This document shows positions 18,049-27,881 of a stretch of 64,000 bases of DNA, piece after piece. The DNA is from CAWIVH01 sp963839475 (GTDB taxonomy: Bacteria; Acidobacteriota; UBA6911). Each line of letters opens with the position of its first letter. The stretch's first letter is position 1. Under the pieces are notes generated by a model. The model had not been told where the DNA came from, did not search any database, and saw only the letters and a program-made list of their open reading frames with translations. The translations under genes and the position numbers were made by a program. The DNA is taken from contig CAWIVH010000015.1 in the NCBI GenBank assembly GCA_963839475.1, positions 744,001 through 808,000 of the forward strand, written 5' to 3'.

Positions 18049-18993
18049 ATGCTTGCTCCAATGAAAGATCAAAGGCTATGGACTGTGATCCTGGCTGGCG
18101 GCGAAGGCCAGCGGATGCGGCCGATGATCCGGCGGTGGCTTGGCGCTTACAGACCCAAGCAATATTGCACCTTTGTCGGCACCCGATCCATGTTTCAACA
18201 TACCTTGGACCGGGCCGATATGTTGACCCCTCCGGGAAGGAGAGTTTCAGTAGTTTCCCGTTCGCACCGTGCCGAAGTCTTCAACCAGATTGGCTCTCGT
18301 CAGTCCGGGAAAATACTACTTCAGCCCTCGAACCGGGATACCGCGGCCGGGATATTTCTGCCATTGACGCACGTACGCTTTCAGGATCCCCATGCCATCG
18401 TCGCTGTTTTTCCTTCTGATCATTTCATTTTTCCGGATCATTGTTTTATCAACGCCGTCCGCCGTGCTGTACACGCGGTCGATACCTGGCGGGATCGGAT
18501 CATCCTTTTGGGAGCGGTCCCGGATCGGCCGGAGCAGGACTACGGTTGGATACAGCCGGGCGAGGAACTGGGGTGGACCCATGGCTGTTCGGTCCGGGCA
18601 GTGCAATCTTTTGTAGAGAAACCTGGTGCTGAGCGAGCCCGCCAGGCAATGAAAGAAGGTGCGCTCTGGAACACTCTGGTGTTCGTGGCGCGGATCGAAA
18701 TGCTCTGGAATCTGGGCTGGCGATGCTTTCCGCCACTGATCCAGAGGTTCGAGGTGTTGAAGGCTGCCATCGGCAGCGGGCTGGAAGAACAGGTTCTCGA
18801 TGAGATCTATCTATCCATGCCCTCTCACAATTTCTCCTCCCAGCTTCTGGCTATGGTCACGGATCAGCTTGCCGTAATCGAGCTTCAAGGTGTTGTCTGG
18901 TGCGACTGGGGCCGGCCGGAAAGAATAGCCGACACTCTCCAGACCCTGGGCAAACAACCGTCATTCCCCCGGAAACATCTGTGGGCGAGTTGA
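18049..18993 (+). CDS. mannose-1-phosphate guanylyltransferase-like nucleotidylyltransferase
   Basis: 314 residues; AGGAG lies seven bases before the ATG. The signature WTVILAGGEGQRMRP is the NTP-binding loop, followed by YRPKQYCTFVG (the PKQ sequence of mannose-1-phosphate guanylyltransferases), QPSNRDTAAGIFLPL and VFPSDHFI. SFVEKPG is the second sugar-phosphate motif. It should make GDP-mannose or a related NDP-sugar. Length fits the short, single-domain form without the isomerase domain. In this window it could supply an activated sugar to the glycosyltransferases at 38932-41527, though it is not next to them. Confidence 0.88.
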   Translation: MLAPMKDQRLWTVILAGGEGQRMRPMIRRWLGAYRPKQYCTFVGTRSMFQHTLDRADMLTPPGRRVSVVSRSHRAEVFNQIGSRQSGKILLQPSNRDTAAGIFLPLTHVRFQDPHAIVAVFPSDHFIFPDHCFINAVRRAVHAVDTWRDRIILLGAVPDRPEQDYGWIQPGEELGWTHGCSVRAVQSFVEKPGAERARQAMKEGALWNTLVFVARIEMLWNLGWRCFPPLIQRFEVLKAAIGSGLEEQVLDEIYLSMPSHNFSSQLLAMVTDQLAVIELQGVVWCDWGRPERIADTLQTLGKQPSFPRKHLWAS

Positions 18994-19071
18994 GCTGAGA
19001 GGGTGCCCACTGGGGCATTCTTTCGCGTGAACTCACCTTTCAACTGGATGTTGTTGAAATCCCGGTATTCA

Positions 19072-19266
19072 TCATGCCTGATCACGAATGTAAGCATTGC
19101 TTTTAATATCCTGAGAATGTAGCAGCGCTTTCCTCTTACTTCCGCCCGGCTCGATGCCAATATGACGCCGAAGCAGACCTCTCAGCTTCTCAACCAACTG
19201 CCGGTCTTCCGGATACACGGGATCGACAACAGCCGCATAGAATCGTTTGCAGCGTTTGACTCGCAT
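19072..19266 (-). CDS. doubtful small basic protein or remnant
   Basis: 64 residues starting MRVKRCKRFYAAVVDPVYPE and continuing DRQLVEKLRGLLRRHIGIEP. Codon composition looks coding, and in the next frame HDEYRDFNNIQLKGEFTRKN continues beyond the stop, which would fit a frameshifted gene. I do not recognise a family and there is no good ribosome site. Confidence 0.3.
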   Translation of the reverse strand: MRVKRCKRFYAAVVDPVYPEDRQLVEKLRGLLRRHIGIEPGGSKRKALLHSQDIKSNAYIRDQA

Positions 19267-19427
19267 CGTGCCATCTGCGCCCTTCGCCGCCCTGAGAAAA
19301 TAACCGGGCTGGAAGGCCGCGCGAAATTCATGGCACAATGGGTTGCAACGATCAGGGGAGGCTTTCAGTGGAGGAAGCTGCAAAAGGGGGGTGGCTCGGA
19401 AAGTCTCATGAATGTGCACAAGGGCGT

Positions 19428-20459
19428 ATGTGTCAGAGTGTGTTTCACCTGGTGCTACTGCTTATCATATTCCAATCTGCCCAAGCTCAGAGTGGAACCG
19501 AGCCACAAACATTCCTCCAAAAGCATACCGGCTTTTCCATGGCGGATCTCGCGGCTGTTGATCGCGGTCAGGCAGTCGCTCGTTTGCTGAAATTCAGCAG
19601 CAAAACAGAGTTGGCCGCTGCAGGAGTGGTTCGCGTCAGGATCCCGCTCGAAGATGTAGTGGATCGTTTTCGGAAGATCGAGGAATTCAAGCGGGGCAAG
19701 GAGGTTTTGTCGATCGGTAGATTCGGCTCGATGCCGACAACCGCAGATCTTTCTGGCCTTAGGTTGGACCGCCGCGATCTCGAGGATCTCAAAAAATGCA
19801 AAATCGGGGCGTGTCGTGTTCGTCTTACGGCGCCGATGGAGGAGAAACTTCGCCGAGATGTTAACTGGATGGCACCGGACTCCTTGGACATTGCGGTTAC
19901 TGTATACCGGGCAGCGCTGGTGGAACACGTCCTGCGGTATTTGTCGACTGGTGACAGCGCGCTTGGATCCTATCTTGACACGGAACCGCCGACCGACACT
20001 GCCATGGAAATCAGAGGTCTGCTGGTGGCATCGCCATTCATCGAGGAGTATCTGCCCGAATTCCGCAAGATTATCACAGAGTTTCCTGCCGCACTGTTAC
20101 CCGGTTCCGAGAGCTCGGTCTACTGGTCCCAGGAGAAGTTCGGATTGAGGCCCGTAACCAGTGTCACGCACGTCATCCTGTTCCGTCCCGCGCCAAGGGC
20201 TTTTGTGGCCGCATCCAAGCAGATTTATGCAAACCATTATTTTGATGCATCGCTCGGTTTAACCGCCTTTGTCTCAGTCGAGCCGGAATCAGGTCTTGGG
20301 GAGACATACATCGTTTATCTGAATCGTTCGCGGACCAAGCTGCTCGGCGGCTGGCTGGGATTCGTCAAGCGGCCAATTGTGGAAGCCAGATTACGCAAGG
20401 GGATGGAGGAACACCTGCGGGCGGTCAAAGCAAGGCTGGAGGGCCAGAAGATGTCCTGA
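19428..20459 (+). CDS. secreted protein of unknown function
   Basis: 343 residues from the ATG at 19428, chosen because it starts a signal peptide (MCQSVFHLVLLLIIFQSAQA, cleavage after AQA); AAGGGCG lies three bases upstream. The mature part begins with a helical region (FLQKHTGFSMADLAAVDRGQ, AVARLLKFSSKTELAA) and ends with TYIVYLNRSRTKLLGGWLGF and a charged helix. No catalytic motif recognised. Probably periplasmic or outer-membrane associated. The C-terminal block FRPAPRAFVAASKQIYANHY suggests a folded beta-rich domain. Confidence 0.75.
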   Translation: MCQSVFHLVLLLIIFQSAQAQSGTEPQTFLQKHTGFSMADLAAVDRGQAVARLLKFSSKTELAAAGVVRVRIPLEDVVDRFRKIEEFKRGKEVLSIGRFGSMPTTADLSGLRLDRRDLEDLKKCKIGACRVRLTAPMEEKLRRDVNWMAPDSLDIAVTVYRAALVEHVLRYLSTGDSALGSYLDTEPPTDTAMEIRGLLVASPFIEEYLPEFRKIITEFPAALLPGSESSVYWSQEKFGLRPVTSVTHVILFRPAPRAFVAASKQIYANHYFDASLGLTAFVSVEPESGLGETYIVYLNRSRTKLLGGWLGFVKRPIVEARLRKGMEEHLRAVKARLEGQKMS

Positions 20460-20561
20460 AAGCTGGTCGCGGCTCAGGAGTTCTTCTACCATCATGGTTC
20501 GCAGGATTTTTTGGCCGCGATTACCGAGCCCCCTCTCTGTCAGGATCTGATCGGAAAGGCG

Positions 20562-21647
20562 TCATGCCGCAGGGATTCCTACCAACTTTTTGATGCCCGC
20601 AAGCTGCTTCTTTGGAGCATTGCTGACTGCGATAATCACGTCGAATTTTGCGTTCGGCTTACATCTCTCCTGCTCCATCTTTCGGTCTATTATCGTTCTC
20701 ATCTGGCGGATTTTTTTCTTGTACTCCGAAGAATCGGGATCCTTCGGCATGAAAGGCACGCCGATGTGGCGGGCAAGGCAAATCGTGTTATGATCGCAAA
20801 GGAACTCACCGATCTCAGGCAGCGAGAATTTAATCGAATAGCCTTTCCCCCTTATGCTCATACGTCCGGCAATCCCTGCATTTTTCGAGATGAATTGGCC
20901 GATGGCCTGAGTCATATAACCGTCGCCGACCTCCCCGAAATACACCAAATTCCTGACCTGCTCAAATTGCTTAAATCTCGTCAATATCACCAGGTGGGGG
21001 AGCTTTGCCGAATCCATCCCGATGACCTGTTCGTAGAGCTTGCGCAACGAGAGCGTGAACTTGAATTCAAAAACCGTGACGATAATATCCCGATTGCCTT
21101 CCCGCTCTTCGGTGCTCACGGCATCAAATTCCTTAACTCCCATCCCCTCCTCATCCAAAACCATCATTTCGATTTCAGCAAATCTGCCGAGCTTGATCCC
21201 GGCCAGCGTGGTCTTCTGCTTGAAGATCGCTTCGTAAATACCCGAGATCTCGCCAGCAATTCCCAACACATCGCCGCGGACGATTCCCGCTGGATTTTCT
21301 GCCAGCTTGCATACTGAGTGATGAATCCAAAACTGAATTATTTTCCTTGAGTCTCCCGCATATTGGAACAATGAGTTGATCTTGTCGCACATGCGATTGA
21401 AACTGAAACCCCTAGCTTGGAAATCGTGCAACCCCCGTAGGGCGGCCAGGAATGCGTCCTTTCGCACATCGGGCGCAAACCCCAGCCTGTCAAAGTCGAT
21501 GCCGGCGAGTCTTGCCTCGACTCCTGCCGGTGATTTCGATTTTCGTTCTTTTGAATGCTCGGAAGCTGGCCGCAACGCTGCTGGGGAGTTGGGTGCCACT
21601 ACATTTGCGGCGGGTGAATTCTTCAATCGCATTCCGAATTCCTGCAT
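20562..21647 (-). CDS. hypothetical protein, possible PD-(D/E)XK fold
   Basis: 361 residues from the ATG at 21647; a GTG start at 21698 is equally possible and neither has a strong ribosome site. The middle reads GRFAEIEMMVLDEEGMGVKE, FDAVSTEEREGNRDIIVTVF then EFKFTLSLRKLYEQVIGM. The order acidic residue, FDAV, then VFEFK resembles the E-D-ExK core of PD-(D/E)XK nucleases, followed by helices. This is a weak resemblance and I state it as inference only. The N-terminal 50 residues are low complexity. No operon partner. Confidence 0.65.
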   Translation of the reverse strand: MQEFGMRLKNSPAANVVAPNSPAALRPASEHSKERKSKSPAGVEARLAGIDFDRLGFAPDVRKDAFLAALRGLHDFQARGFSFNRMCDKINSLFQYAGDSRKIIQFWIHHSVCKLAENPAGIVRGDVLGIAGEISGIYEAIFKQKTTLAGIKLGRFAEIEMMVLDEEGMGVKEFDAVSTEEREGNRDIIVTVFEFKFTLSLRKLYEQVIGMDSAKLPHLVILTRFKQFEQVRNLVYFGEVGDGYMTQAIGQFISKNAGIAGRMSIRGKGYSIKFSLPEIGEFLCDHNTICLARHIGVPFMPKDPDSSEYKKKIRQMRTIIDRKMEQERCKPNAKFDVIIAVSNAPKKQLAGIKKLVGIPAA

Positions 21648-21765
21648 GATAGATATTGATTGATCAACAACAGCTTGAGTTTCCCTCCCAGTCAGCACCC
21701 AGCCAAATCAGCCCAAATTGCTGATTCCGCTTTCTTCTGTCTCCATCATTGGCGGCATGTGGCGA

Positions 21766-24312
21766 TCATCGCTGCCACAAAATGTGATTTGCTTCCAGCG
21801 GAATCGCCACACCAGGAAAGGAAGGAAGCACCCGTACCGTAAAGTCTGGTGCCGGCCGGGATGCGGAGACCCGGCCACTGTAGACATGGCCGTTTTCCTC
21901 GCCTTCCCACCTTCGCACGGACTTCATTTCCTGCCTGATCGGACTGTGGCCATTTAGTCCGTCGGCATAAAGCTCAACACGCACTACATTTGGGTCGAGA
22001 TCGCTCAGAGCAAGCTCAGCTTCAATAACATGATTATCGTCCTCGGTCTTCACCCTCACCTCGCCGAAACGCAGCGATGGCCAGTTCCGGTCCAGTGCGT
22101 GAAGCCACTGGACCATTCTCTTTCCCATAACGCCATTGTTCGATGCTCGCTCATTATAGGACGCGGCGGCAGGAAGATAATGGCGCTCAGTGTATTCGCG
22201 CACCGTGCGGTTGGCGCAAAACCGCGGCGTCAAGCGGGCCATGCTTTCCCGCATCCGCGCGACCCAGGCAGTGGGGATGCCTTTATTGTCGCGGGCATAA
22301 AACTCGGGGATCACATCTTTTTCAAGCAATTGGTATAGTGCCTCAGCTTCGGTGGCATCCCAGACTGGATCGTCGTTATGCTCCTGGCCGTCCCCCAGCG
22401 CCCATCCAACTTCCGGCGTGTAGGCCTCCGCCCACCAGCCATCCAATTCCGATAGATTTATCCCGCCATTGACAAGCACCTTCATGCCGCTCGTTCCACT
22501 AGCCTCCCAAGGCCGCCGCGGTGTATTGAGCCAGACATCCACTCCACGAACCAGGTGCTCGGTCAAAAGCATATCGTAGTCGCTGAGGAAGACCGCGTGG
22601 GAGCGGACTTCCTGCCTCCCGATGAAATGCATCCATTCCCGAATCAAGTTCTGCCCCTCAATGTCCGACGGGTGGGCTTTCCCTGCAATAATGAGTTGGA
22701 CCGGGCGACGGGGATCGGTTAACAGGCGAGTCAGCCGTCCAGGGTTGTGCAGGAGCAGGTTTGGTCTCTTGTAGGTTGCGAAGCGACGGGCAAAGCCCAA
22801 CGTCAACGCCTCGGGATCAAATAAACGTTCGGCATCTTCAATCTTCTCGTGCGACGCGCCGGAGGCAGCAAGCTGCCGGGCCAACCGTTCGCGGGTGTAA
22901 TCAATCAAAGCCTTGCGATCGTCGCAGCGCAATTGCCAGAGCCTGGCATCGGAGATGCCTCGTATGTTTTTCTCCAGGGATTCTGTAGTCCCGAGCCAAC
23001 GTTCCTTCCCGCATGCCTCCGTCCAAAGATCGTCCGCAGCTGCCGAATCCCAGCTCGGCATATGAACGCCGTTGGTCACGTGCCCAACCGGCACCTCGGC
23101 TTCAGGCCGGCGCGGAAAGAGAGGAAGAAAGAGGTTACGGCTCACTTTCCCGTGGAGGCTGCTGACGCCATTGACCGATCCGCTCCCTCGGATCGCCAAA
23201 TAGGCCATGTTGAAATCTTCCGCCGCGTCATCCGGGTTCTGCCTCCCGAGCGCTAGCAAATCTGGGAGTGTGATACGGAGCTTCTTCGCGGCATAATCTC
23301 CAAGGTATTCCTCAATGAGGGCCGGAGGAAAACGGTCAAAACCGGCGGCTACCGCTGTATGGGTGGTGAAAATATTCCCTGATCGCGTGACGGCCAGCGC
23401 ATCCTCGAAGGGATGTCCTGTCTCCTCCATGTAATTCAGGGCCCGTTCCAGCACGGCGAATGCCGCATGCCCTTCATTCAGGTGACAAACCTCCGGTTGA
23501 AGGCCGAGTGAACGAAGAAGTCGCCATCCGCCAATGCCAAGAAGAATCTCCTGCTTCAGCCGCAACTCAGGTCCACCGCCATAAAGCTCACTGGTGATTC
23601 CGCGATGTGCCGGGAAGTTGGAAGCGTCATTGCTGTCCAACAGGTAAAGTCTCGCTCTTCCAACCTGGACCTGCCATGCACGCAACCAGACCGAGTAGCC
23701 GGGCAGTTCAATCTCCAGGCGCAACCATTCACCGGTTGACTCGCGCAGGGGCGTGATCGGTAATTGACCGGGATCGTTGTAGGGAAATAGGGCCTGCTGC
23801 GCTCCGTCTTTGTCAATAATCTGGCGAAAATAGCCTTGCTGGTAGAGAAGTCCTACTCCCACTACTGGAACGCCCAAATCACTTGCGGCTTTGAGCTGAT
23901 CACCGGCCACGTTTCCAAGTCCCCCCGAATAGATTGGGAGAGCTTCGCTCAACATGAATTCCATGCAGAAATATGCGACGCTAGTCAGAGGAGAGCGAGG
24001 ATAATTTTGCTGGAACCACGCGAGCCGCGAGGTAGCTTGACCTCGAGCTTGCACGAAGGCATCGATGCACTTGCGGAAGTCGGGATCGGCTAAGGTACGC
24101 CGAAGGCGGTCCCGCGAAACCGTCTGAAGCACGACCCATGGGTTGTGCGTGAGCTCCCATAATGTGGGATCGAGCTTTCTCCAAACTTCGTCGGCGCAAT
24201 GATTCCAAGACCAGCGCAGATCAAGGGCAAGCTCCGCCAGCGAGTCAAATCCTTCAATTTCAGTAGGTAGGAGAAAACCAAATGGGCGGCTGTTGCCTGT
24301 CTGATTGCTCAT
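21766..24312 (-). CDS. glgP: alpha-glucan (glycogen) phosphorylase, GT35 family
   Basis: 848 residues from the ATG at 24312, with GAGGGG five bases upstream. It is the short bacterial/archaeal alpha-glucan phosphorylase type: N-terminal DUF3417-like helix region (LAELALDLRWSWNHCADEVW), VAYFCMEFMLSEALPIYSGG, VGHVTNGVHMPSW, RFATYKRPNLLL, and the PLP-lysine box GTSGMKVLVNGG followed by NLSELDGWW. It degrades glycogen-like glucans to glucose-1-phosphate in the cytosol. Glucose-1-phosphate is also the product of the sugar phosphorylase at 30069-31946, so both feed one pool. Confidence 0.95.
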   Translation of the reverse strand: MSNQTGNSRPFGFLLPTEIEGFDSLAELALDLRWSWNHCADEVWRKLDPTLWELTHNPWVVLQTVSRDRLRRTLADPDFRKCIDAFVQARGQATSRLAWFQQNYPRSPLTSVAYFCMEFMLSEALPIYSGGLGNVAGDQLKAASDLGVPVVGVGLLYQQGYFRQIIDKDGAQQALFPYNDPGQLPITPLRESTGEWLRLEIELPGYSVWLRAWQVQVGRARLYLLDSNDASNFPAHRGITSELYGGGPELRLKQEILLGIGGWRLLRSLGLQPEVCHLNEGHAAFAVLERALNYMEETGHPFEDALAVTRSGNIFTTHTAVAAGFDRFPPALIEEYLGDYAAKKLRITLPDLLALGRQNPDDAAEDFNMAYLAIRGSGSVNGVSSLHGKVSRNLFLPLFPRRPEAEVPVGHVTNGVHMPSWDSAAADDLWTEACGKERWLGTTESLEKNIRGISDARLWQLRCDDRKALIDYTRERLARQLAASGASHEKIEDAERLFDPEALTLGFARRFATYKRPNLLLHNPGRLTRLLTDPRRPVQLIIAGKAHPSDIEGQNLIREWMHFIGRQEVRSHAVFLSDYDMLLTEHLVRGVDVWLNTPRRPWEASGTSGMKVLVNGGINLSELDGWWAEAYTPEVGWALGDGQEHNDDPVWDATEAEALYQLLEKDVIPEFYARDNKGIPTAWVARMRESMARLTPRFCANRTVREYTERHYLPAAASYNERASNNGVMGKRMVQWLHALDRNWPSLRFGEVRVKTEDDNHVIEAELALSDLDPNVVRVELYADGLNGHSPIRQEMKSVRRWEGEENGHVYSGRVSASRPAPDFTVRVLPSFPGVAIPLEANHILWQR

Positions 24313-24477
24313 TATCCCCTCACACGATCGACCTTCCATTTCGCGTCTTGTTTCAACCCCTGCCGGGCTGGCAACTCTCGTGCCAAATGGTGCAAAGGGG
24401 CCATAAGATTTTCATTTTAATCCCTGGCACTGATTCGAAGAACGGACAAATGGCACGAAGATTGCGGATCAGCGGTC

Positions 24478-24807
24478 TTGTTATCTGAAATAATAGCGGG
24501 CCGCCAGTGGCACATCGGCTATCAATGTTTCCGCGGACAGGTCCTGGCTGAAGTGATCGAACTGGAGTCCTTGCAGGCAATCCTTTGTGTGCTGGAGCGG
24601 GACGGCGGTGGGGTGGCAAAAGGAAAGGAAGTATCCCTTCGCCCTGATTCACTGCCGGAAAAGACTTTCGAAGGGATCGTGCGATCTGTCTCGTCGCTGC
24701 CTCAATCGCGGGAACCCAATTCGCCCCTGCGGCTCTTCATGTGCGATGCAACGATTCAGGGCGTCGGGAAATACCTGAAAAACATCCGGCCGGAGATGGT
24801 ATCGTGA
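24478..24807 (+). pseudogene. RND/HlyD-type membrane fusion protein fragment
   Basis: The 109-residue frame includes VIELESLQAILCVLERDGGG, VAKGKEVSLRPDSLPEKTFE, GIVRSVSSLPQSREPNSPLR and GKYLKNIRPEMV. The chain of beta-barrel landmarks (Gx.V.LR.DSLP...F.G.V..V...NSP.R.F...V.......L..IRPGM) is that of periplasmic adaptor proteins of efflux pumps. Neither the signal/coiled-coil N-terminus nor the C-terminus is present. It is a remnant, possibly of the same pump system as the CusA fragment at 5520. Confidence 0.55.
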
Positions 24808-24843
24808 AAAACTCCCATTGGGAAAAGCGGCGGCCGGGGCACG

Positions 24844-26307
24844 TCAGGTTTCGAAATCTATTTCGGGATCGGAGTCAACCCACCGACGGACGAAGGCCGA
24901 GGGGTCGAGCCAGGAGGGGTCAAATCGGACGGATCCGCCAGCTTTCATATGCTCCCGTATTTCACCTCCGGCTTTTGGACTCGTCCACCAGCGAGACCCC
25001 CAGCGCGCTTCCAAGGCATCGAGCCAATTCGATACGCGTACGGCTGCCAGCACATAACCGAGCGGGTACGGATCTGTCCTGCTAACAAACGGATCCAGGC
25101 GCGCCAGCGCCGGAGGCGCGGGCAATCCCGTAAACCGGCTCACATAGTCGGCGAAGCGTAGTTCCAGTTCCGACCAGGAAAGGGATTGGATCCAGGCGTC
25201 GCAGACGGCCGCGGCGGAGGCCGCCAGCCATGTCCCGGCCAAGAGGAACTTGAAACGGGAAAATTCTGCAAGAACAGTTGTCTCATGCTCATTGAAGCCC
25301 ATGACCTCGCGTAAAAATATTGGCAGACCCAAAAGAGCTTCAAAAAGCGTGGCAAATGTTTCGTGCGTGCCGGAGTGAATCCAGTAGCGGTCCATGAAGG
25401 AGAGGGACGGTTCGATGGAAACGAAGTGCATCGCATGGCCGAATTCGTGGAAGAGCATGTCTGCCAGGTGATGGGGTGAGGTGGGCCGGACCGAGATACG
25501 CACATCGCCCGGTATCCGGACTGGGAAGCAGAAGGCGCCGGCATACTTGTTGGGACGATCCTCCAAGTCCAGCACAATTGCAGCGGAGGAAAAACCCAGA
25601 TACGCGCACGCACGGCGCGCATCCTGCAACGGATCGCGGCCGGCAAAGAGTCCCTTAAGGGGCTCATACATCCGGTTGTTGTGGAGCGCGTGGAGTTCTG
25701 CCAGCGTGACCTCATCATATCCGAAAACCTTGGGGGATATATCCATCAGGGCTTTTTGGAAAGGAGCCCGGCAGCGGAAGCCCAATTGGGTTGCCATCTC
25801 CCGAAGAACCGATGGCTCTGCCCCCTCGCGTCGAGCGAAAATGTCGATCGGTGTCGAGGTGCCCTCGGCATATAGGCTTCGCAAGCCTGCGTATCGGGCA
25901 TCTATCAGATCAACAAGTGGTTCGGAACAGTAAAGAAACGAAGCGAACAAGCGTCTAAGCAGTATGGGGTTATTCGTTGTGCGTTCGGCAACTTTATGGT
26001 CGCGCCATCTTACGGGGGGCATGTCCGGCGATGGAGAAGGGCATAGAAGCACGGCATCCATCGCCTCCGTCAATTTGAGATTCCAGCGGGTGTTGAGGGC
26101 GTCACCCAATCCATCGAGAGCAAATTCGCGCAAGCGCACGTCTTGTTGAGCTCGCCGATACTCAATCTCCATCAGCGAAACAAACCCGAGCATTCTCTCT
26201 TCATCAGCGGGCAGGCCTGCGCTCTCGGCATAGAGTTCCCGGTTCAGCAAAGCTGTAAGCTCTTCAAGTCGAACAGGGTCGAAATCCCCACAACGGGAGT
26301 CGGACAT
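24844..26307 (-). CDS. M3-family zinc metallopeptidase (oligopeptidase-like)
   Basis: 487 residues from the ATG at 26307, which overlaps the stop of the upstream peptidase (TGATG); a longer frame to 26385 would run far into that gene. The zinc motif is HEFGHAMHF near residue 287, with GTHETFATLFEALLG supplying the third ligand Glu about 28 residues on. The helical N-terminus (LNRELYAESAGLPADEERML) fits M3/M32-like gluzincins. It should cleave short peptides in the cytosol. It is shorter than classic 600-700 residue M3 enzymes. Coupled to the M20 peptidase, suggesting peptide salvage. Confidence 0.85.
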   Translation of the reverse strand: MSDSRCGDFDPVRLEELTALLNRELYAESAGLPADEERMLGFVSLMEIEYRRAQQDVRLREFALDGLGDALNTRWNLKLTEAMDAVLLCPSPSPDMPPVRWRDHKVAERTTNNPILLRRLFASFLYCSEPLVDLIDARYAGLRSLYAEGTSTPIDIFARREGAEPSVLREMATQLGFRCRAPFQKALMDISPKVFGYDEVTLAELHALHNNRMYEPLKGLFAGRDPLQDARRACAYLGFSSAAIVLDLEDRPNKYAGAFCFPVRIPGDVRISVRPTSPHHLADMLFHEFGHAMHFVSIEPSLSFMDRYWIHSGTHETFATLFEALLGLPIFLREVMGFNEHETTVLAEFSRFKFLLAGTWLAASAAAVCDAWIQSLSWSELELRFADYVSRFTGLPAPPALARLDPFVSRTDPYPLGYVLAAVRVSNWLDALEARWGSRWWTSPKAGGEIREHMKAGGSVRFDPSWLDPSAFVRRWVDSDPEIDFET

Positions 26308-27707
26308 CACTTCATTCCGGCGAAAACGACAAGGTAGGTCGTCAGTGACTTCTCCATATCCTTCAGCCCCTCGACCGAGCACCATTCGTCGGGCCCGTGG
26401 CTGCCTCCGGCGGCGCCCAGTCCTCCCCAGGCGTAGGGCATTCCCAGGAGGTCGGTGAAGATATAGTAGGGGGTTGCGCTGGGTTCGAGCGGATGTATTG
26501 CGGGCTCGTACCCGTGAACCCGGTAGGTGTGGAGCCAGGCCTGCACAACCGGCGCCTCCAACGAAGTGCGCACCGCGGGGTATCCCGAATCAAACTTGAT
26601 TTCGAGGTCCGCGAACCGGCGGGCATCCAAATGCCGGCGGATAGCCTCGCGAACCTGCTCGATGGAAATGCCGGGTGGGATGCGGATATCAAGCTTCGCC
26701 CGTGCGATGTTTGGAATTATCGTGTGACTGCCGGGGCCGGTGTAGCCCGAAACAATGCCGTTGATGTTCAGGGCTGTGGCAAATTGCATTTGTCTGAGCA
26801 TCTCAAGCGGCTGGAGGTCGTGCTTGAATCGTGCGGCTCCGATGTCCTTCAGTGCCTCGACGGTGTCGAAGTCGTGCGCCAGGACTTCGAGCAGCGATTC
26901 GTCTTCCGGCGTGATCATGCCAAAACGGGGGATACCGTCGACCTTGAAATCCTGATGCTCATCGATCATGGACGAGAGGGCGCGTACGAGACGCCATGCC
27001 GGCGATTTGACCCAGGGTCCCAGGCTTGAGTGAACCACCTCACGTGGGCCGCCCCATTCACCGGACCGACAAGTGATCTCCAGACTCAGGTCGCCTTTCG
27101 CCCCCAGAGAGATCTCCGGGCGGCTCCCTTGGCGCCACTGACTCCAGAAGGGCTCAAGCGCGCCATCAGCCTTCAATCGCTCGCGATTCTCGCTACAAAA
27201 CCTTGGCAATCGCCGGCTGCCGATCTCCTCTTCGCCCTCAATGAGCCACTTGATGTTCAGCGGGAGGCCCCCGGTTGCCCGCAGTGCCACTATCGCATGG
27301 AAAAACGCCATAAGTGGCCCTTTGGAATTACATGCGCCCCTGGCATAGATGCAGGGCCCATTCTTGGGATGATGCCGGACCTCAGCGCCGAAGGGGGGGC
27401 TTGTCCAATTCTGATCATCCACCGGCTGAACATCGTACATCCCATATACCAGCAATGTCTTGGGCGCTCCCACATTCCACTCGGCAAATACCACGGGATG
27501 ATCGCCACCTATAAGCTCTACATGCGCACCCTCTTCGCGCAGCCATCGGCGGAGCATCTCGGCGCATTGCCGAACGCCGATGTTCTGGCTCGATACACTC
27601 GGCTGCCGAAGAAAGGATTGCGTGCGGACCAAGTGGGCTGGAAACTGTTCCTCGATGAACTCATGGGAGCGTTTGGGAAGTAGAGGTTTCACGATGCCTG
27701 ACTCCAT
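26307..27707 (-). CDS. M20-family dipeptidase
   Basis: 466 residues. Motifs: LLVYGMYDVQP (metal-binding Asp), YARGACNSKGPLMAFF, WLIEGEEEIGS (general base and metal-binding Glu) and GGSHGPDEWCSVEGL near the C-terminus with the last metal-binding His. The dimerisation domain lies in between (SGYTGPGSHTIIPNIARAKL, DIRIPPGISIEQV). One substitution: the second motif has ACNSKG where many members have ADDKG, so one bridging Asp is an Asn here. It cleaves dipeptides or related amides. First gene of a two-gene operon with the M3 peptidase. Confidence 0.88.
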   Translation of the reverse strand: MESGIVKPLLPKRSHEFIEEQFPAHLVRTQSFLRQPSVSSQNIGVRQCAEMLRRWLREEGAHVELIGGDHPVVFAEWNVGAPKTLLVYGMYDVQPVDDQNWTSPPFGAEVRHHPKNGPCIYARGACNSKGPLMAFFHAIVALRATGGLPLNIKWLIEGEEEIGSRRLPRFCSENRERLKADGALEPFWSQWRQGSRPEISLGAKGDLSLEITCRSGEWGGPREVVHSSLGPWVKSPAWRLVRALSSMIDEHQDFKVDGIPRFGMITPEDESLLEVLAHDFDTVEALKDIGAARFKHDLQPLEMLRQMQFATALNINGIVSGYTGPGSHTIIPNIARAKLDIRIPPGISIEQVREAIRRHLDARRFADLEIKFDSGYPAVRTSLEAPVVQAWLHTYRVHGYEPAIHPLEPSATPYYIFTDLLGMPYAWGGLGAAGGSHGPDEWCSVEGLKDMEKSLTTYLVVFAGMK

Positions 27708-27881
27708 TGGCGCTTCTCGGACGATTATACACTCAGGAATGACCTTCCGGCGTACACGTGCAAGATCGGATGCGCACTACTGTGGCTGGAGTTGGTCCGA
27801 ATAGTGAGTTGAGGAGGGCAAAGCGGCGGTTATCTTCGCTCCCATCAGAGGCAGGATGGGAATGCCTGACAGAAGTTCCGA

